Assembly (NCBI RefSeq): GCF_901933205.1
Contig: NC_044600.1
Location: forward strand, 8,284,501-8,348,500
DNA from: Camarhynchus parvulus
Lineage: Eukaryota > Chordata > Aves > Passeriformes > Thraupidae
DNA length: 64,000 nt
Direction: 5' to 3'
Position 1 is the first letter of the stretch; every line of letters starts with the position of its first letter. The notes under the pieces were generated by a model. It did no database searches, was not told the DNA's origin, and saw nothing but the letters and a program-made list of their open reading frames with translations. Shown here piece after piece: positions 1-12,456 of this stretch. The position numbers and the translations under genes are program-made.

Positions 1-2819
1 AATAAGATCAAAGTGACACACCAGTAGTTTGCCTTTGTCTTTTCTCATTATCGCCAGAACTGATTGTTACTTGGCACATCATCTTGCTGGAACATCAGTG
101 GTGTCAGTAGCCAGTGATTGATACAGTTGATTCCTTGAAAGTCATTCAGCATTCATCAGTCTCCTTTGATCCTTCAGGCTAATAAAGCATAGTAGCCAAG
201 CCACAGGCATAATTATCTTTTGAGCTGGCTGCACTTCTACATTCACATGGTCTTTTTATGCCTTTTTCAAGAAGCCATTGTTAGAAATTTCAGATGGCTC
301 AAAGACAGTCTCAGAAATCTATCATTCCCTTCTCCAAGGAATTCTATTGTCTGTGGATCCAGCTGTTCCAAGTCAGAGATGAGGGCCAGGTCCTCAGCAG
401 GAATCCCAACTCTACCATACCACCCTTGGCAGCAAGGGCACAGCAGCAGTGTAGCAGTTATGTCCTAGTTCCATTAAAATGCTCTGTTTTGATTTTCTTC
501 TTAAATATGTCATCACAGAGGCATTACCAACCTCTCTAATTGGGCCAGCAGCGTGTCCATCTCCAGAGCCATCAGAGACTGGCTCTGTTGGACATGGTGG
601 ATGCTTCCAGCAGCTTCTCACAGAAGCCACCTCTGTAGCCCCCTTGCTACCAAAAACCAGGCTGTGCCAAATCAACACACACACCCCAACTGTATTATCT
701 ACCACTTTCATATGAAACACTGGAAAAACAGATGCTAGAGAAGAAAACAGGAGCTATGTAATTAACAGTCACTGTGAAGTAAATGGGAGAAGAAGTTAAG
801 AAGAAGAGGGATGGCAGCTGGGTATACTCAAAGCTTCCACTTAGTTTTGAAATAAAGGTTGAGCCTTTTATTTGTAGTACAAAATTCTATCTCATGTTGC
901 CATAACCTGAGGGCTGACCTGAGCCCCATTGTTGTTCCTCAGCCAGGGCATGAAAGTAGAGAGGTGCTCAGTGAGAAACACATCATGTCTGAGCAGGCAA
1001 TGCCCTCAAAATCACTAGCAGCTGGCAGGTTCTTCCACATAGCCATATATCCACCCCAAACCTATCTCGGTTTTTTGGTATGTGCATGATCTTTTTAAGC
1101 ATAATACGGTGGGATTCTGCCAGAGTAACAGTGGCAGGATCTGATTTACTCCATGGCAAAGCAGGGAACTACACTGTTTAAAATAGAATGGTGCAAGCTA
1201 GGGTATCGCCAAGTAATTACCACCCAAGATCCCCCTCATGAATCTGCGTTACCACTAAACAGAAGCATATATACACTCCATATGTTCAACACCACCTTCC
1301 CATCACTGTCCAGAAAAATAACTTAGAACTGCAGTTTGAATTATGACAGTAGAAAAGATATCTCTCTTTCACGATCTGCTTGAGTGTAATATACATGGCA
1401 AATGATATTATGTCTGTTTGTAAATGGCTTAGAAAAGAGTTAGGGGCTAAGATTATGCTGAGGAATTCTAACTTCTACTTTTATGGAGCTTAATAGGGTT
1501 AGGCACCATGGCATCTCAGCCAGTCAAAACCATGACAGCAACACAGTGTGCAAGATGACATCAAACCAAAAGATTTTCAGATAAAATCAAACTGGAACAA
1601 CAGAAACAAAAGAAAAAAATCAGCAAACACCTGCAGAAAAGCTGCCTAACAGTGTTCTAAACCACTTGAAACAAATGTGATGAGATTCAATTTTTAAAAT
1701 ATTCGTAGGAACAACATCTACATTTAAAAACATGAAAGTCTTTCATGCAGCAGCCGATAATAATTCTCTTAGGCATGGAGGAGAATATTTGCTGTAAGTA
1801 TGAGTATTCACTAGTCCAAAAGAAGAACATATCTATTTTCCAAACATTACCTGTAGCAAAGCCTTATTTTTATGACAATGATTATTTTCGTGCTGCTGAA
1901 GTATTGAACTCAGTGATGCCAAGTTATGTAATGGGAGACTGAAAAAATCTGAAGCTTGTATTTAGAAATTCAGATAATCTTAGTATACATAATTTAAGGA
2001 GTAATAGTTTTATTCTCTAAACCATGTTTCTCAAGCCTTTAAAGACTATCAATAAATACAATATCACTTTCTTCCACCAGGAGCTGTTCACAGCCTCCTT
2101 GAAGGGAATGGGAGAGCACTCAGAGCAGAGCTCAATGATGTTCACAAACTTCTCTCCTTTTTTTGGTATATTGATCTGCTGTGGCCCAAATCCCATGCTA
2201 ATAGTTTTCCAAAGGCTCCTTTATAGCCAGACATTTACTTTTAAAACCCCCTTTGCAGCTGAGAGTTGTGTCCTGGCCCAGCACTGCCTCCAGCGAGAAA
2301 CCTGCAGGGGATGAGGAAGTCAGCAGCTGATTTTGGCACAAACTTCCCCTGGGGTGTGTGGATGGATGCTACCTATTGGGTGAAAATCAAACCATGGCCT
2401 CTGTTAAATCCAAGTCTGGGTTAGGAAGCACCAACAGTAAAGGTCAAAAATAAACAGGCCAGATTTCCAAAGCTGTTCTCCTTTCCCTTACACTGTCCTC
2501 TGGATTCTCAGCTGCTCTGGAATTACGCCTCTCCCTCAAAAAAACTTGCTCATACAGCAAAAGCCAACCAAATCCACTCTCCCTTTCCCCAAACCCTTTG
2601 AAATATCACAGCAGAAAGCAAACTGGGAGCCACACATTCCCAATGGGCCTCTTTTCCCACAGCACCACGATGACAATGGAAATCAGAATTCTTTTCTAGA
2701 AAAGCTCATGCAGCACAGCCCACTTTCAGCTGTGTTACTACAGAACTGAAATGGGGTGAAGCACCTCCAGAATTCTTCATTTCATTGAACATTAATATTG
2801 TTTGAGAATAACCATGCAC
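1..2819. other. Unannotated AT-rich non-coding sequence
   Basis: I see no gene, RNA or recognisable repeat here. Short open frames (up to 102 codons) occur on both strands around 220-740 but overlap one another and show no domain or splice context. A weak acceptor-donor pair around 1750-1793 was noted but is not convincing. Confidence 0.6.
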
Positions 2820-2885
2820 TCCTACTACTGTGATCCTGTCTCTTATCTGAGCTGAAGCTAAGCAAAAGCATTTGCACTTTCCACT
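2820..2885 (+). repeat. Degenerate 5S-rRNA-like relic, copy 1
   Basis: The stretch resembles the internal promoter region of vertebrate 5S rRNA. The segment gagctgaagctaagca at about 2850-2865 corresponds to the 5S box around its GGAAGCTAAGCA motif, and the upstream and downstream spacing fits (a CTGATCT-like segment before it, a GTACTT-like segment after it). It begins with ctactactgt, as does the second 5S-like relic at 63790, which suggests both come from one 5S-derived SINE family rather than from functional 5S genes. It is too diverged and too short to be a working 5S gene. A chance match is possible. Confidence 0.45.
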
Positions 2886-4555
2886 TCTAAAGATCATGCA
2901 AGCTGACTGAGGGGAACTTTCCGATTACTTCTGAGTGAGGATTATATAGATGAGGCCATAAATAATATCAGAGCTATTGAAATGACCTGACAGGACAGAA
3001 AGATTTATTTCATAGTTTATCTGAACACTTTTGTGAGACGATGGAATGAAGCTCGAGTGTTCAATTTAATTCTTTCCTTGCTTTTTTATTGAGTCAGGAG
3101 ATGTTTAAAGAAATTTATGTAGCTGTTTGAAAGTCAGTATTATTAATAAGTGACACAGAAAAAGAGATTACAGTAAGGGGAAGACGCAGATAACACAATA
3201 CTGTACATAAGAAAAAAAGGCTTTGCAGTGACTTTCGCTATCAAGGCAGAGAGACAGAAGATATTTTTTTGTGATTTATCCACACAGTTTCCTTAATCAC
3301 TGCACTTAAGAAAATCAGCGGGGGGGGAAAGAACAGTTGTTAACTTTATTGCAGAACTGCAATATATGAATGCAGAACTTCCCAAGGCACAGCATATAGA
3401 GATGAATATATGCATGTGAGACAGGGATGAGGCTGTGTATGCTGACCTACTCTGCCCAAAAGCAGAATTCTGTGGCTCAGTTGTCCATATGGATAAACAG
3501 ACAGTGAAATAAAATGTTTATATCATTAGAACCAGCTTTATCTTTCCCTTCTACAGAACCAATATTTCAGCTTCAATACTGAAATCTCAGTCTAAATAAG
3601 GGTGAGAAGAACACTTGAACTCTTACACAAATTGTTTATAGGGTTGTGGGGATGTCGACTTAGAAGGACATTTCTCTGAATCTTGACTTTTTTCTCCATT
3701 TAAGATATGATTTTGAAATAGTTAAAAAGCTAACTTCATAATATCTCCCTCAGTCACTTTAGATTTACTGTTGTTAGCTAATTAAAAACTCATCCCAGAT
3801 TTAAAAAATGCAGAATAATTTAGATTTAAATCTCATGTAACTGTGGCTTTAAAGACTTACTTGCAAGCAAAATATGATATATATGCAGAAATCTCGTTCC
3901 AAGTGTCTGCAGGAAACATAAACAGCAGTAATTCATCTCTAAAGGACAGCTAAAATATGCACTGCTTTGAATTCTTTCAATATTGTACACAAGGGATTGG
4001 TGAGGAGAATCAAGTGCCTTATGCTGCCTGGTTGTATGTATCAGATGGGTAACAATAAAAGAGAAAACAAAACCATTTAGAACTCTTTTAAGCCCATATG
4101 CTCAACTTCACTGGCAATAATTAATGATAACTCCAATACTGCATGATTCAGGGTGAAGAACTGGAGACAGAATCTGTGCTCCTTTGGAAGAGTTACATAA
4201 TCCATCACACACACTTGCTGCTCTGCTTTTGGCACGGTTGTGTAGTCCTGAAGATCCATGTGGATGTACAGATTTATCCCTTCACATACAGCCAGTACAG
4301 ATTAACTGAAAGTCACACACACTTAACCCTAAACATGCAACAGGAGTAGAGTCAGGATCCCTGTCCGTATCCAAGCAATCCTGCCAGGGTTCAGGGAGAG
4401 GAGAGCATAGATGCCAGTGTTTGAATAGAATGTGAGGAAATTATTCAGACTTTAATAAAACATACATCTGAGTAAATGGCCAGGAGAAGTGATCTATCCT
4501 ATTAACATATCTCAATTTTAAAACAGCTCTCCTGAAGCTGGATGCTAGGTAGAGA
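2886..4555. other. Unannotated AT-rich non-coding sequence
   Basis: Unique-looking AT-rich sequence. It contains a G8 run at about 3320 and small AT-rich palindromes near 3820-3835. No coding frame or repeat family was recognised. Confidence 0.6.
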
Positions 4556-4750
4556 CACTTCTTAAGTCTCTCACTTTTCTCTTCTTTTTTCCTTCAAAAA
4601 AGATCCTTTCTTCTCCACCAGAATGTTTTCATGTTGCTTTTCTTCTTGCTGATAGGAGGAAGCTTTCTCTAGCTTTCTGTTTCTCTCCTCCTGTCTTTCT
4701 GTCATTACTTTTCTTTTTCCTTCCCCTCCCTTCAATCTCTGCTCCACTTT
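4556..4750 (+). repeat. Pyrimidine-rich tract, interrupted
   Basis: The plus strand is dominated by C and T over roughly 200 bases (runs such as cttcttttttccttc and ttttctttttccttcccctccc), interrupted around 4600-4670. This is low-complexity sequence. It carries no donor site close by that would make it a polypyrimidine tract of a recognisable exon. Confidence 0.6.
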
Positions 4751-6499
4751 TTATTGTATTTCATCCTCAACACACCTGGTTCTTCCTTAGAATTCCATTG
4801 AATCATACAATTCATGGTGAATGCAGCAATGGATGTAGGATGTTCTGGGTCTACATAATGCATAGTTGCTCTAATTTATTTTTAATAACAACAACTTGGT
4901 GATAATGAATTAGCCCTTTTGTCTGAATACCCAGTGACAGCACATTGCAGGCAAAGGGACAAGATGTTTGATTAAAGCAATGGCTCTGCTACATTTCCAT
5001 CACTTTCTGACACAGATGGGACCATTGGGAAGCAGTAGAGGACAAGCTGGAAAAGCATAACTTGCCTTGGGGAAAGTTCACTTGAAGCCAATAAATTGGG
5101 TCATTAGCAGCCCTGGATAAAATACCATGTCCAGATTTATTATTTTCCTGGTAATTTGCAATACCTTTGAAAATTTGGCTCTTTACCTCTGAGAAGTTGG
5201 GGAAAAGCACATTGCCTCCAGACACATGGAATACACATACACTACACTATGTTAAAAAAAGCCACAGACTAAAATGCAACAATTAAAATTCAGGGAACTA
5301 AACAGGGAAAGAACAGATAAAAAAACCTATGAGCATCTGTTTTTATTTTATCAGGGTATCTCAGTGCCTGAAGTTGCAGATGATGGTAAAACCATCAGGT
5401 ACAATGAACATGTCCATTCCTGGTACAGCTATTTATGAGCTCATCTTTCAGGTAGTACAGAACAAACTTGAGATTTACTCAACAGGATAAGGCTTTGCAG
5501 GCTCCTAGGCAAACCACCAGCTTTATATATTACCTTTCTCTGGTAAGAGGCAGAATCAGACTATGCACCTCCATTTCCTTGGGAATAGCTAAATAAAACT
5601 TTGGGTTTAGACTTATTACTTCATAAAATAGAGGATGGATGAAAAAAGCAGGCTCTTCTGAACACCAGAAACAGCTAACTTCCACAGTCTATTTTAATCT
5701 CCTACCTTAATATAATTCCAAATGGAATTTTCTAGCAGAAAAATCAGAGCTAACTGCATTACAACAACAGCTTCTGGAATCAAATCCCTCTTTTCAGACA
5801 TTTAGGCATATGTAACTAGAGCTTAGCTCTTAATTTATAGAGAAATAAAACCAGAAGTAGAGTTGGTGCATAAAAAGTAAGCATAATCTGATATTTGTTT
5901 TGTGTAAACTCAGACTATCAAAGGGGTTTATTAAAACTATCTGTTACCTCAGAATCTGCATGTACAGGCACAGACATTCAACACTTAGAACAAGAAAGTA
6001 TTTTGAAGTATAAGATACCTTTATATTAGCATAACTATATAGCAGGGAGTATGCTGGCATAATTATTTCATTTTTTTAAAATCCTGAAACTTATTAAATT
6101 ATACCTTGCCCATGTAGGTGTATCTCCCAGATTCCCCACTATTACAAGTTATCTTGCAGCAAACAAAACTGGAGTTCAGGAGAGATTTTGGGGTGGGAAC
6201 CCTATGGTATATGAGCTCTGTTTGTTCTGGAGCAAGACAATCTCCAGGACTCTGGAGTCTGCATCTTGAACACATTCTGCCTTGGCCAGTTATTAGAACC
6301 AGCACATTTTTGCCTGAACTAGACTGTTTTCTCTCATGTACTGGTCCTCTACAGAGTGTACTTGTAAATGAAGGCACACTCCCACATAATTGACAATTAC
6401 AAACTAGAAATTTCACTCTGGCTATGTACCAAGGCTCAGATCCTGATGACTTTGACAGGGTTTTAAAATCAAGTCATTTATATAATTCCAGGTTCAAGA
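4751..6499. other. Unannotated AT-rich non-coding sequence
   Basis: I see no gene or repeat family. A segment near 4795-4830 containing gaatcatacaattcatgg faintly recalls a reversed CR1 terminus but lacks the following conserved block. Opposed open frames at about 6099-6416 mirror each other on the two strands, which indicates low stop density rather than coding. Confidence 0.55.
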
Positions 6500-7260
6500 G
6501 TTTAACATTGGACATCCAGATTTTTGGAGGGACAGAGGCAGAAGGGCCCTCTGATCTCCCACTCTGAGCTCTCATTCCACAAGCCACAGGAGGAGGTCAG
6601 ACAGCAGCACATCTTGAATTGGGCAAAGCCCAGCTCCTGACTGAAGAACTGGCACTGATGGAGAGCAACAGGCTGATGAGCTGCTGCATTTCTGTATCAC
6701 CTCCCCTGGAAAAAGGCTGTGCTCTAAGTCTGGGATACACTCACAGCATCAACACAACATAATCACTTCTTGTTACACACTTCAGCCTAATAGACACAAG
6801 AGCTCTCCATCACCAATTCCAGCTCCCTCTACATGTAACTCACAGACTAAGCCATGTGGCACTGTGTTGAACACAGCAGAGATTCTGGTCTTTTCCTCTT
6901 TGCTTCTGAGGATGAAGCTGACATATAAATCCTCTGCTAAGGACAGAGTACTTCAGGGACAAGTTTTATTGCTGATAAAGCCTGATTTCCAGCTTGCCAC
7001 AATGAGGATGAAAGACAACACATGGAACAGCTCTCCCAGCCCTCAACTAACAGTGAAATACCTCACAATGGGTCACCTTGTTCCTCTCTGCAAACCCATG
7101 GTCTGCAGAGACACCATCCCATCCCTCTTCCTGCTCTTTCATGGCTACAATGATGGACACATATCCATCAGAAACTGCTTCCAGGTTCTCTCAGAAGCTG
7201 CAAACCTTCTGACAGATGGCTCCTCCTTCCCTCATCTGCTCTTAAATAGGTGATAAACAT
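6500..7260. other. GC-richer block of unknown origin
   Basis: Compared with its flanks the block is visibly richer in G and C and poorer in stop codons, with a 129-codon plus-strand frame at 6864-7253. The translation shows no domain I recognise. The block may be an old, unrecognisable interspersed repeat, but I could not match it to CR1 or to an LTR by eye. Confidence 0.4.
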
Positions 7261-8670
7261 GGATTCTAGCACTTCCATCAGGCAAATCATTCCCACCAGA
7301 TTTCTCTTTTACAGACCAGGTTGAATTTAAGCCCATAAAGCTCCCAGGCTGTGGAGCTCAAATACCCTTGACACAACCAAATCCTACCAGAGACAAGTAA
7401 TACCATTGCCAAAAGACACAGAACTAGGCAGGAGAGGTATACTGGGGGATATACATGGACCACATAATGAAGGAATACTTGTAACTCAGGCCTGAGCCTC
7501 TGGGGGTTTGGCAATGTTTTATTAATGTGCTGGCTCTCTATTGTCATTCGAAACACAACTGGAAAACAAAAATGCATGAAGCTTTACACATCACACCAAA
7601 GGGTTTTATTTTCCCAAGGTTAAATGTACCAAGGTTGGCTGATACACAGAACAAGAATGAACAAACCTCAAGGAAAAAAAAGTAAAAAGAAAAATCACTG
7701 ACTTTTTGATGGTACTATTGTGTTTTCTCTTTGTGAACATCTGAGAGAATCATTCATTCATATTCTGAATGGGAAAAGGCAGCTGAAACAGGTGGTCTAT
7801 TACTAGATCCATTAAACAAGAGATTTATACATTACATATCCATCTTGAGGCAATTAGGCTGATCTTTTTTTTTCCTCTTTTATGGCTTCATTGAAAATTT
7901 TTGGCAATAAAGCAATTAAAAAGTAACTATCAAAGCATTTATCTATGATATCAAAGACAACCAGCCTTTATCAGAGAAAGGCTGCTTCGCTTTCCATTTT
8001 TAGAAAATACAAATTTAGAGACAACATTCACACTTAAGACAGTGACATAATGCTGCCATTGTTCCAAGCCTGAATGGTGAATGATGGGGTATGGACTATC
8101 TAAATCATTGTTTGCTTTCTCTTTTGGAAAATGATTCTTTTAAGTTTGACTTTAATCTCACGAGGCATCCAGAGAAATGAAATTGCTGTAAAATAAATCT
8201 TGAAGTAACCTTGCTGCACATGCTTTGGGTTTGTACAGACACTGCCCTAATAGGGGAGCACAAAATCCACATGGAATAATGATTTTCAAAGCTCAGGTTG
8301 ATGTGACAGCTGGAGCCAGCCAGGCACTAAAACATAAAACAATGTCTGCTGCAATCAGCTGCAAGTGATACAAAGATTTTTTTAAAGATACTTCACATCA
8401 GTGGTGGAAACCAGTCTGTGACATAGAGCCCAAAGAAGAGGCAACAAAAAGGGGATATGCAGAATGTAGTCCTCATAGTTCCTTTCCCCACCCCCTCAAA
8501 AAAATCTCAATTTGTAGATTCTTTCTTCAACCACCAAAGCAGCCAAAGCTCTGTCTGTCAGTAACTTAAACAATCCAGGGACTGGGCACACACTGACTGA
8601 GAGCAAACCACAGGGACTGATACAATTGCTCCAGGTGTAGGAACCTGCTGTGGCTGCCAGACTGCGCCTG
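7261..8670. other. Unannotated non-coding sequence
   Basis: Unique-looking sequence with no recognised gene. The minus frame 7287-7577 translates to a hydrophobic stretch near its middle, but with no splice or homology support. A 16-bp string atgatatcaaagacaa at 7945-7960 recurs twice near 63.6 kb. Confidence 0.55.
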
Positions 8671-8825
8671 AGCGTGGCCTCATCCCTGGAAATACTCATG
8701 GTCAGGTTGGACAGGGCTCTGAGTGACCTGGTCTAGTTGAAGACGTCCCTCCTCCTTGTAGGGGTGATGGACTGGATGACATTTAAAGGTCCCTTCCAAC
8801 TCAAACTACTCTACAATTCCATAAT
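8671..8825 (+). mobile_element. CR1 LINE, 5'-truncated 3' end
   Basis: The sequence follows the 3' end of avian CR1 elements. It has a catccctggaaatactcatgg block, then caggttggacagggctctg, then gacctggtctagttgaag, then ggtcccttccaactcaaac, and ends in ctacaattccataat, a degenerate form of the short ATTCTATGA-type terminal repeat. CR1 is a non-LTR retrotransposon whose copies are usually severely 5'-truncated, as here (about 155 bp of a multi-kilobase element). It contains no reverse-transcriptase coding sequence and is inactive. The 5' limit is approximate; similarity may extend to about 8640. Confidence 0.93.
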
Positions 8826-9066
8826 TTTGGGCACTACAGATGATTCTACCTCTCCAACCACATACATTGATACATTTCAATAGCAAAGATCAGAAGTGTA
8901 TTAAAGAAGCTGACAAATGGAATCTATTTTAATAATTTGATTATGGAATTGAAATTAACTGCAGTGAAGCGGTGAACAGAAAGAGAGAAGAGGTACACTG
9001 CCAAATTCATCAACATCTTGGGATTTTACTAAGAGTCTCAATCTTTTTAAAATCTCTAGCTTCTTA

Positions 9067-9160
9067 AATCATAACACACTGGATGCTGAACCAGGAAGGG
9101 TCTGGAGAGATCAGCTCACCCACCCCTAGCTCCCAAGGCTGGCCAACCATTAGTAAGCTA
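9067..9160 (-). mobile_element. Probable CR1 3'-end relic, reverse orientation
   Basis: Read on the plus strand this begins with aatcataacacactgg and continues with ggaagggtctggagagatc and a C-rich segment, in the order expected for the complement of a CR1 3' end (terminal ATCATAGAATC, then a GGAAGGGACCTCTGGAGATC-type block, then CCAACCCCC). It is strongly diverged and short. It lies about 240 bp from the better-preserved plus-strand CR1 copy. Confidence 0.45.
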
Positions 9161-12100
9161 GCAAGACTTAGTTGCATTTTTTTTACTGCTACTCTGAGTA
9201 AATTATTATACAGCCTGTTCTCTGTTGTGTGGCTAGTCAGATGTGGGATGACCTGGAAAGCCATAAATCCATTAACATAAGCTCTGAGGGATACACTCTG
9301 GGAAATGGAGAAGCTGGATAGCAGTCCTTAAAGTGCAGCTCTAATGATGTACTTACAGGTAGAGTGCAATCTACATTTACAGGAAACAAAAGACAAAAAG
9401 CCCCTTGAGTCTGATATGTAAGTCAGTTTTGTGATTTATAAATAACCAGTCCTTGATTTCTGAAAGCCAATAATTCCATGTATCCTAAAAAGCAGAGTGC
9501 ACAGCCACACAATATTCTATAGGGTTAAACCCAGCAATTACATTCAGTTCAGAGCAGAACACACATTGCAAATGGAGCTCTTGGTCTTATTCCACCCTAT
9601 GTTAGATAAGTTCAGTAGTTCTGGAAGTACTGCAGCACATTGTGAATGATGGATGAAATGAGAAATCTCTGCTCAGTGCACAGCAAGTAGCCAACTCCCT
9701 CCTGAGCTGCATCGTTTGCTTTCAAGGTACTTAATATGCAACTTCAGTGAGAGACATTCAGAAAATCCCAGTGAGTCCATTTGTCTCAAAAATAAAAATA
9801 GAATGTTGCAGTTTTGTCCCTGGGCTTCAGTTGTTTTTATTCAATTTTGATTTTACTTCTGCCTACCTCCATCCAGTGAGCTCCCTTGTCAGGGTGCATT
9901 ATGGACTCAAAACATAAACATCTACCACTGCTGGTTGCTCAGTTACAGGAGAGGTTTAAGAGACTGGTTGCTTCATCTCTCACTAATCAGACAACTTGTA
10001 CTGCATGAATACTTCTTTTCGAAAATGTATCGTAAGTGAATAATCCATCACTTTTTTTAATCAGGGGCCACAGAACCACATTGTTTTCTGCTGCACTTTG
10101 GGCAGCTTGATTTCTATAAAATATAATTCAAGCCACAAGCAGTTTGGAGTGGCTTTCACTGAGCTGATTTTCCATTAAATACAATTTTCTGGACAGAATT
10201 AGCATGGAGGATGAAAGATTTAGTCTTTTGCTAACAAGCAGCACAAGTTGGCTTACAAAAATTTATGTCAAGGTTTAAGCCATAGCTTCCCTTTTGCTGG
10301 GTTAGAGAGTCAATCCTCCCTGGCTATATTACTGTACTGCTTCAGGTTGTTCTACTGGGTTCATGGTCAGCTGCTATGCTGCTCCTGAAAGGTTAAAACT
10401 GCCAAAACCTGGCTGTGTTATTGCTTTGTCTCTCTAGTCCCTCACTCCTGCTGGATAGTTTGTATCATCAATTTGCTACTTTCAATAACTGCAGACAATA
10501 TTTTATCTCCTACATTCATGGGCAGAGGTCAGAAGTTCCTTCATTCCTGTCTAAATGCAATGGTCTCTGTTGTAATCCCATTAGGAATGTTTAAATAAGA
10601 AAAGCAACAAAACAGTTTAATACCTGAATGCACTTCTGCTGCATCTCTATAGTTAGTAATGGGGCATGGCAGGAAGAGAAAAGGATTAGCCCTATCACCA
10701 CAATTCCTCCCACGAGGTTGGTTCCTTCAAAGAAGAAGACAGGAAATTATTTAGAGATTTTATAGTGTTATAGTTTTATTTACTCCTTTATTGGCTCTGT
10801 AAGGCTGCACACACAGCCTTTATATAGAGAATTTATTACTAGATACAGAATTTCAGTCTAAAGATACAAAATTTGCCCGAGGAAGAACATTAAGTCTTTC
10901 CTGTGCCCTTATGCCAGGCTCCCTTTGAAGTCCATGGACCAAGAGTGTGAGGCACATATTTAGCACAGGGGAAGTGTGGGATGCCAGGTTTGCTGGATCA
11001 GCTGTCCAGGCTCCTTTCAGCTGACAGCACGGTGCTGGCTTCCAGGTGTCAGGAAGGTGCTTATGTTTCTTTCTCAGCAGCATCCAACCTCACTATAAAT
11101 GTCTGGAAATTTGTTTTAAGCCATCATTAAAGCAACATCCACCGTGGGAATGCCCTGGGTGCTCCACTGGTCCATCACTAATTATCGTTCAGCCAATGTG
11201 GTATTTTAATAACACCCAGCTCTAAAAATGCATTTATTTTTATGTATATATCAAAGCCCTGACAGCTTTATTTGCTTGGAAGGGAGGGTGGAACTGTTCC
11301 AGCAGACTTTCTATTTTCCACCAATTCCCTCAAGGATATTAAGGGCAGAGAGCAGAGTGGGTAATTCCCATCTCTGGGTAGAAAATGAGTCAGACTAGTT
11401 ATGCAACAGAGGCTTTCACTGATTAAGAACGATGCTATATTCAGGTAGACAACTGGCCAGAAACAGATGCTATTTGTGGGCATAACTGAGAATTAGCAAA
11501 TTGGCTGTTTATTAAAACAGGTGTTTGTGGGGACTCACGTGTCTGACACTGCAGATGTGACATCCTGCTAGAGAACATTGGTTCCCTTCCCAGTTACACT
11601 TACGCTTCAACTGAGTTGATGCAGGAGCTAAATTAGATTCAACAGAGTCAGCATCGGCTTTGAAAACTGGTGATTTCAATCAGAGATATAGCAAAAAAAT
11701 ACAAGTTTTTACTCATGCCAGCTGTTCTGCTGCCCATTTTTGATCTCATAATCATTCATTATTGTATGGTCAAAAATCCCCCAAAATCTGCTTAAAAATG
11801 TTTCTATGGTTTCCATTAGAAGAACAGCAACAAAACCCAGCAAGCAACCTCCTCACACATATTTCCAAAATTCCCAAAGATCTAGACAAAATATATCCTA
11901 TTCATACCATGAGGAACGGGAATACAAGGAGAGCAATATGTCCTCAAATGAAAATTAGGCTCATGTCAGGGCAGGAACACTACACTGTCACTATAAGGCC
12001 ACTCCTTTCCTACAGGAGACATCATTCCCATTGATCCTTGAGTTCTAGGTGTGTCTGAAGTGTCATCACTCAGATGCCATGGGCAGCAGGCTTCATTTTG

Positions 12101-12434
12101 GGAGTTCACCATCATTTCTTTAAAAGGCGTGCCATGGTAGCAGTAACATATAACACCATGCCAAACATATCAGGTCATATTTTTTTGACACAACAAAAGA
12201 CAACAATTATTCTACATTTGTAACACATTAATGATGGGTGCTTCTTTATGTGACTGAACATACCCTTGCTAGACAGAAGTTCCTTTGGCTTGTATTCTAA
12301 CAGAACACAGTGAACCAGACTGGGCCTGGATGTATCAATGCTGTTTTAGCAGCTCTGTTCATAATTTAGACCCTCAGCTACTCTCATTTGTCACTTAATT
12401 TTTGCTGTGCCAAAAGCTGACATAAACCTGTCAG

Positions 12435-12456
12435 CTGATAACATCTGATAACATCT
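12435..12456 (+). repeat. Tandem duplication, 10-bp unit, 2.2 copies
   Basis: The unit ctgataacat is present twice head to tail, perfectly, followed by ct. It is a micro-duplication of replication-slippage type. Confidence 0.9.

Noticed and set aside
4795..4830. Possible reversed CR1 terminus (gaatcatacaattcatgg)
   Set aside because: The conserved block that should follow is absent.
7287..7577. Minus frame with a hydrophobic, membrane-like stretch
   Set aside because: No homology, promoter or splice support. Chance hydrophobic runs are common in T-rich complements.
10600..10680. Minus-strand mini-exon with a TACTAAC branch-like sequence before tatag
   Set aside because: The branch-like A is only about seven bases from the acceptor AG, too close for normal splicing.
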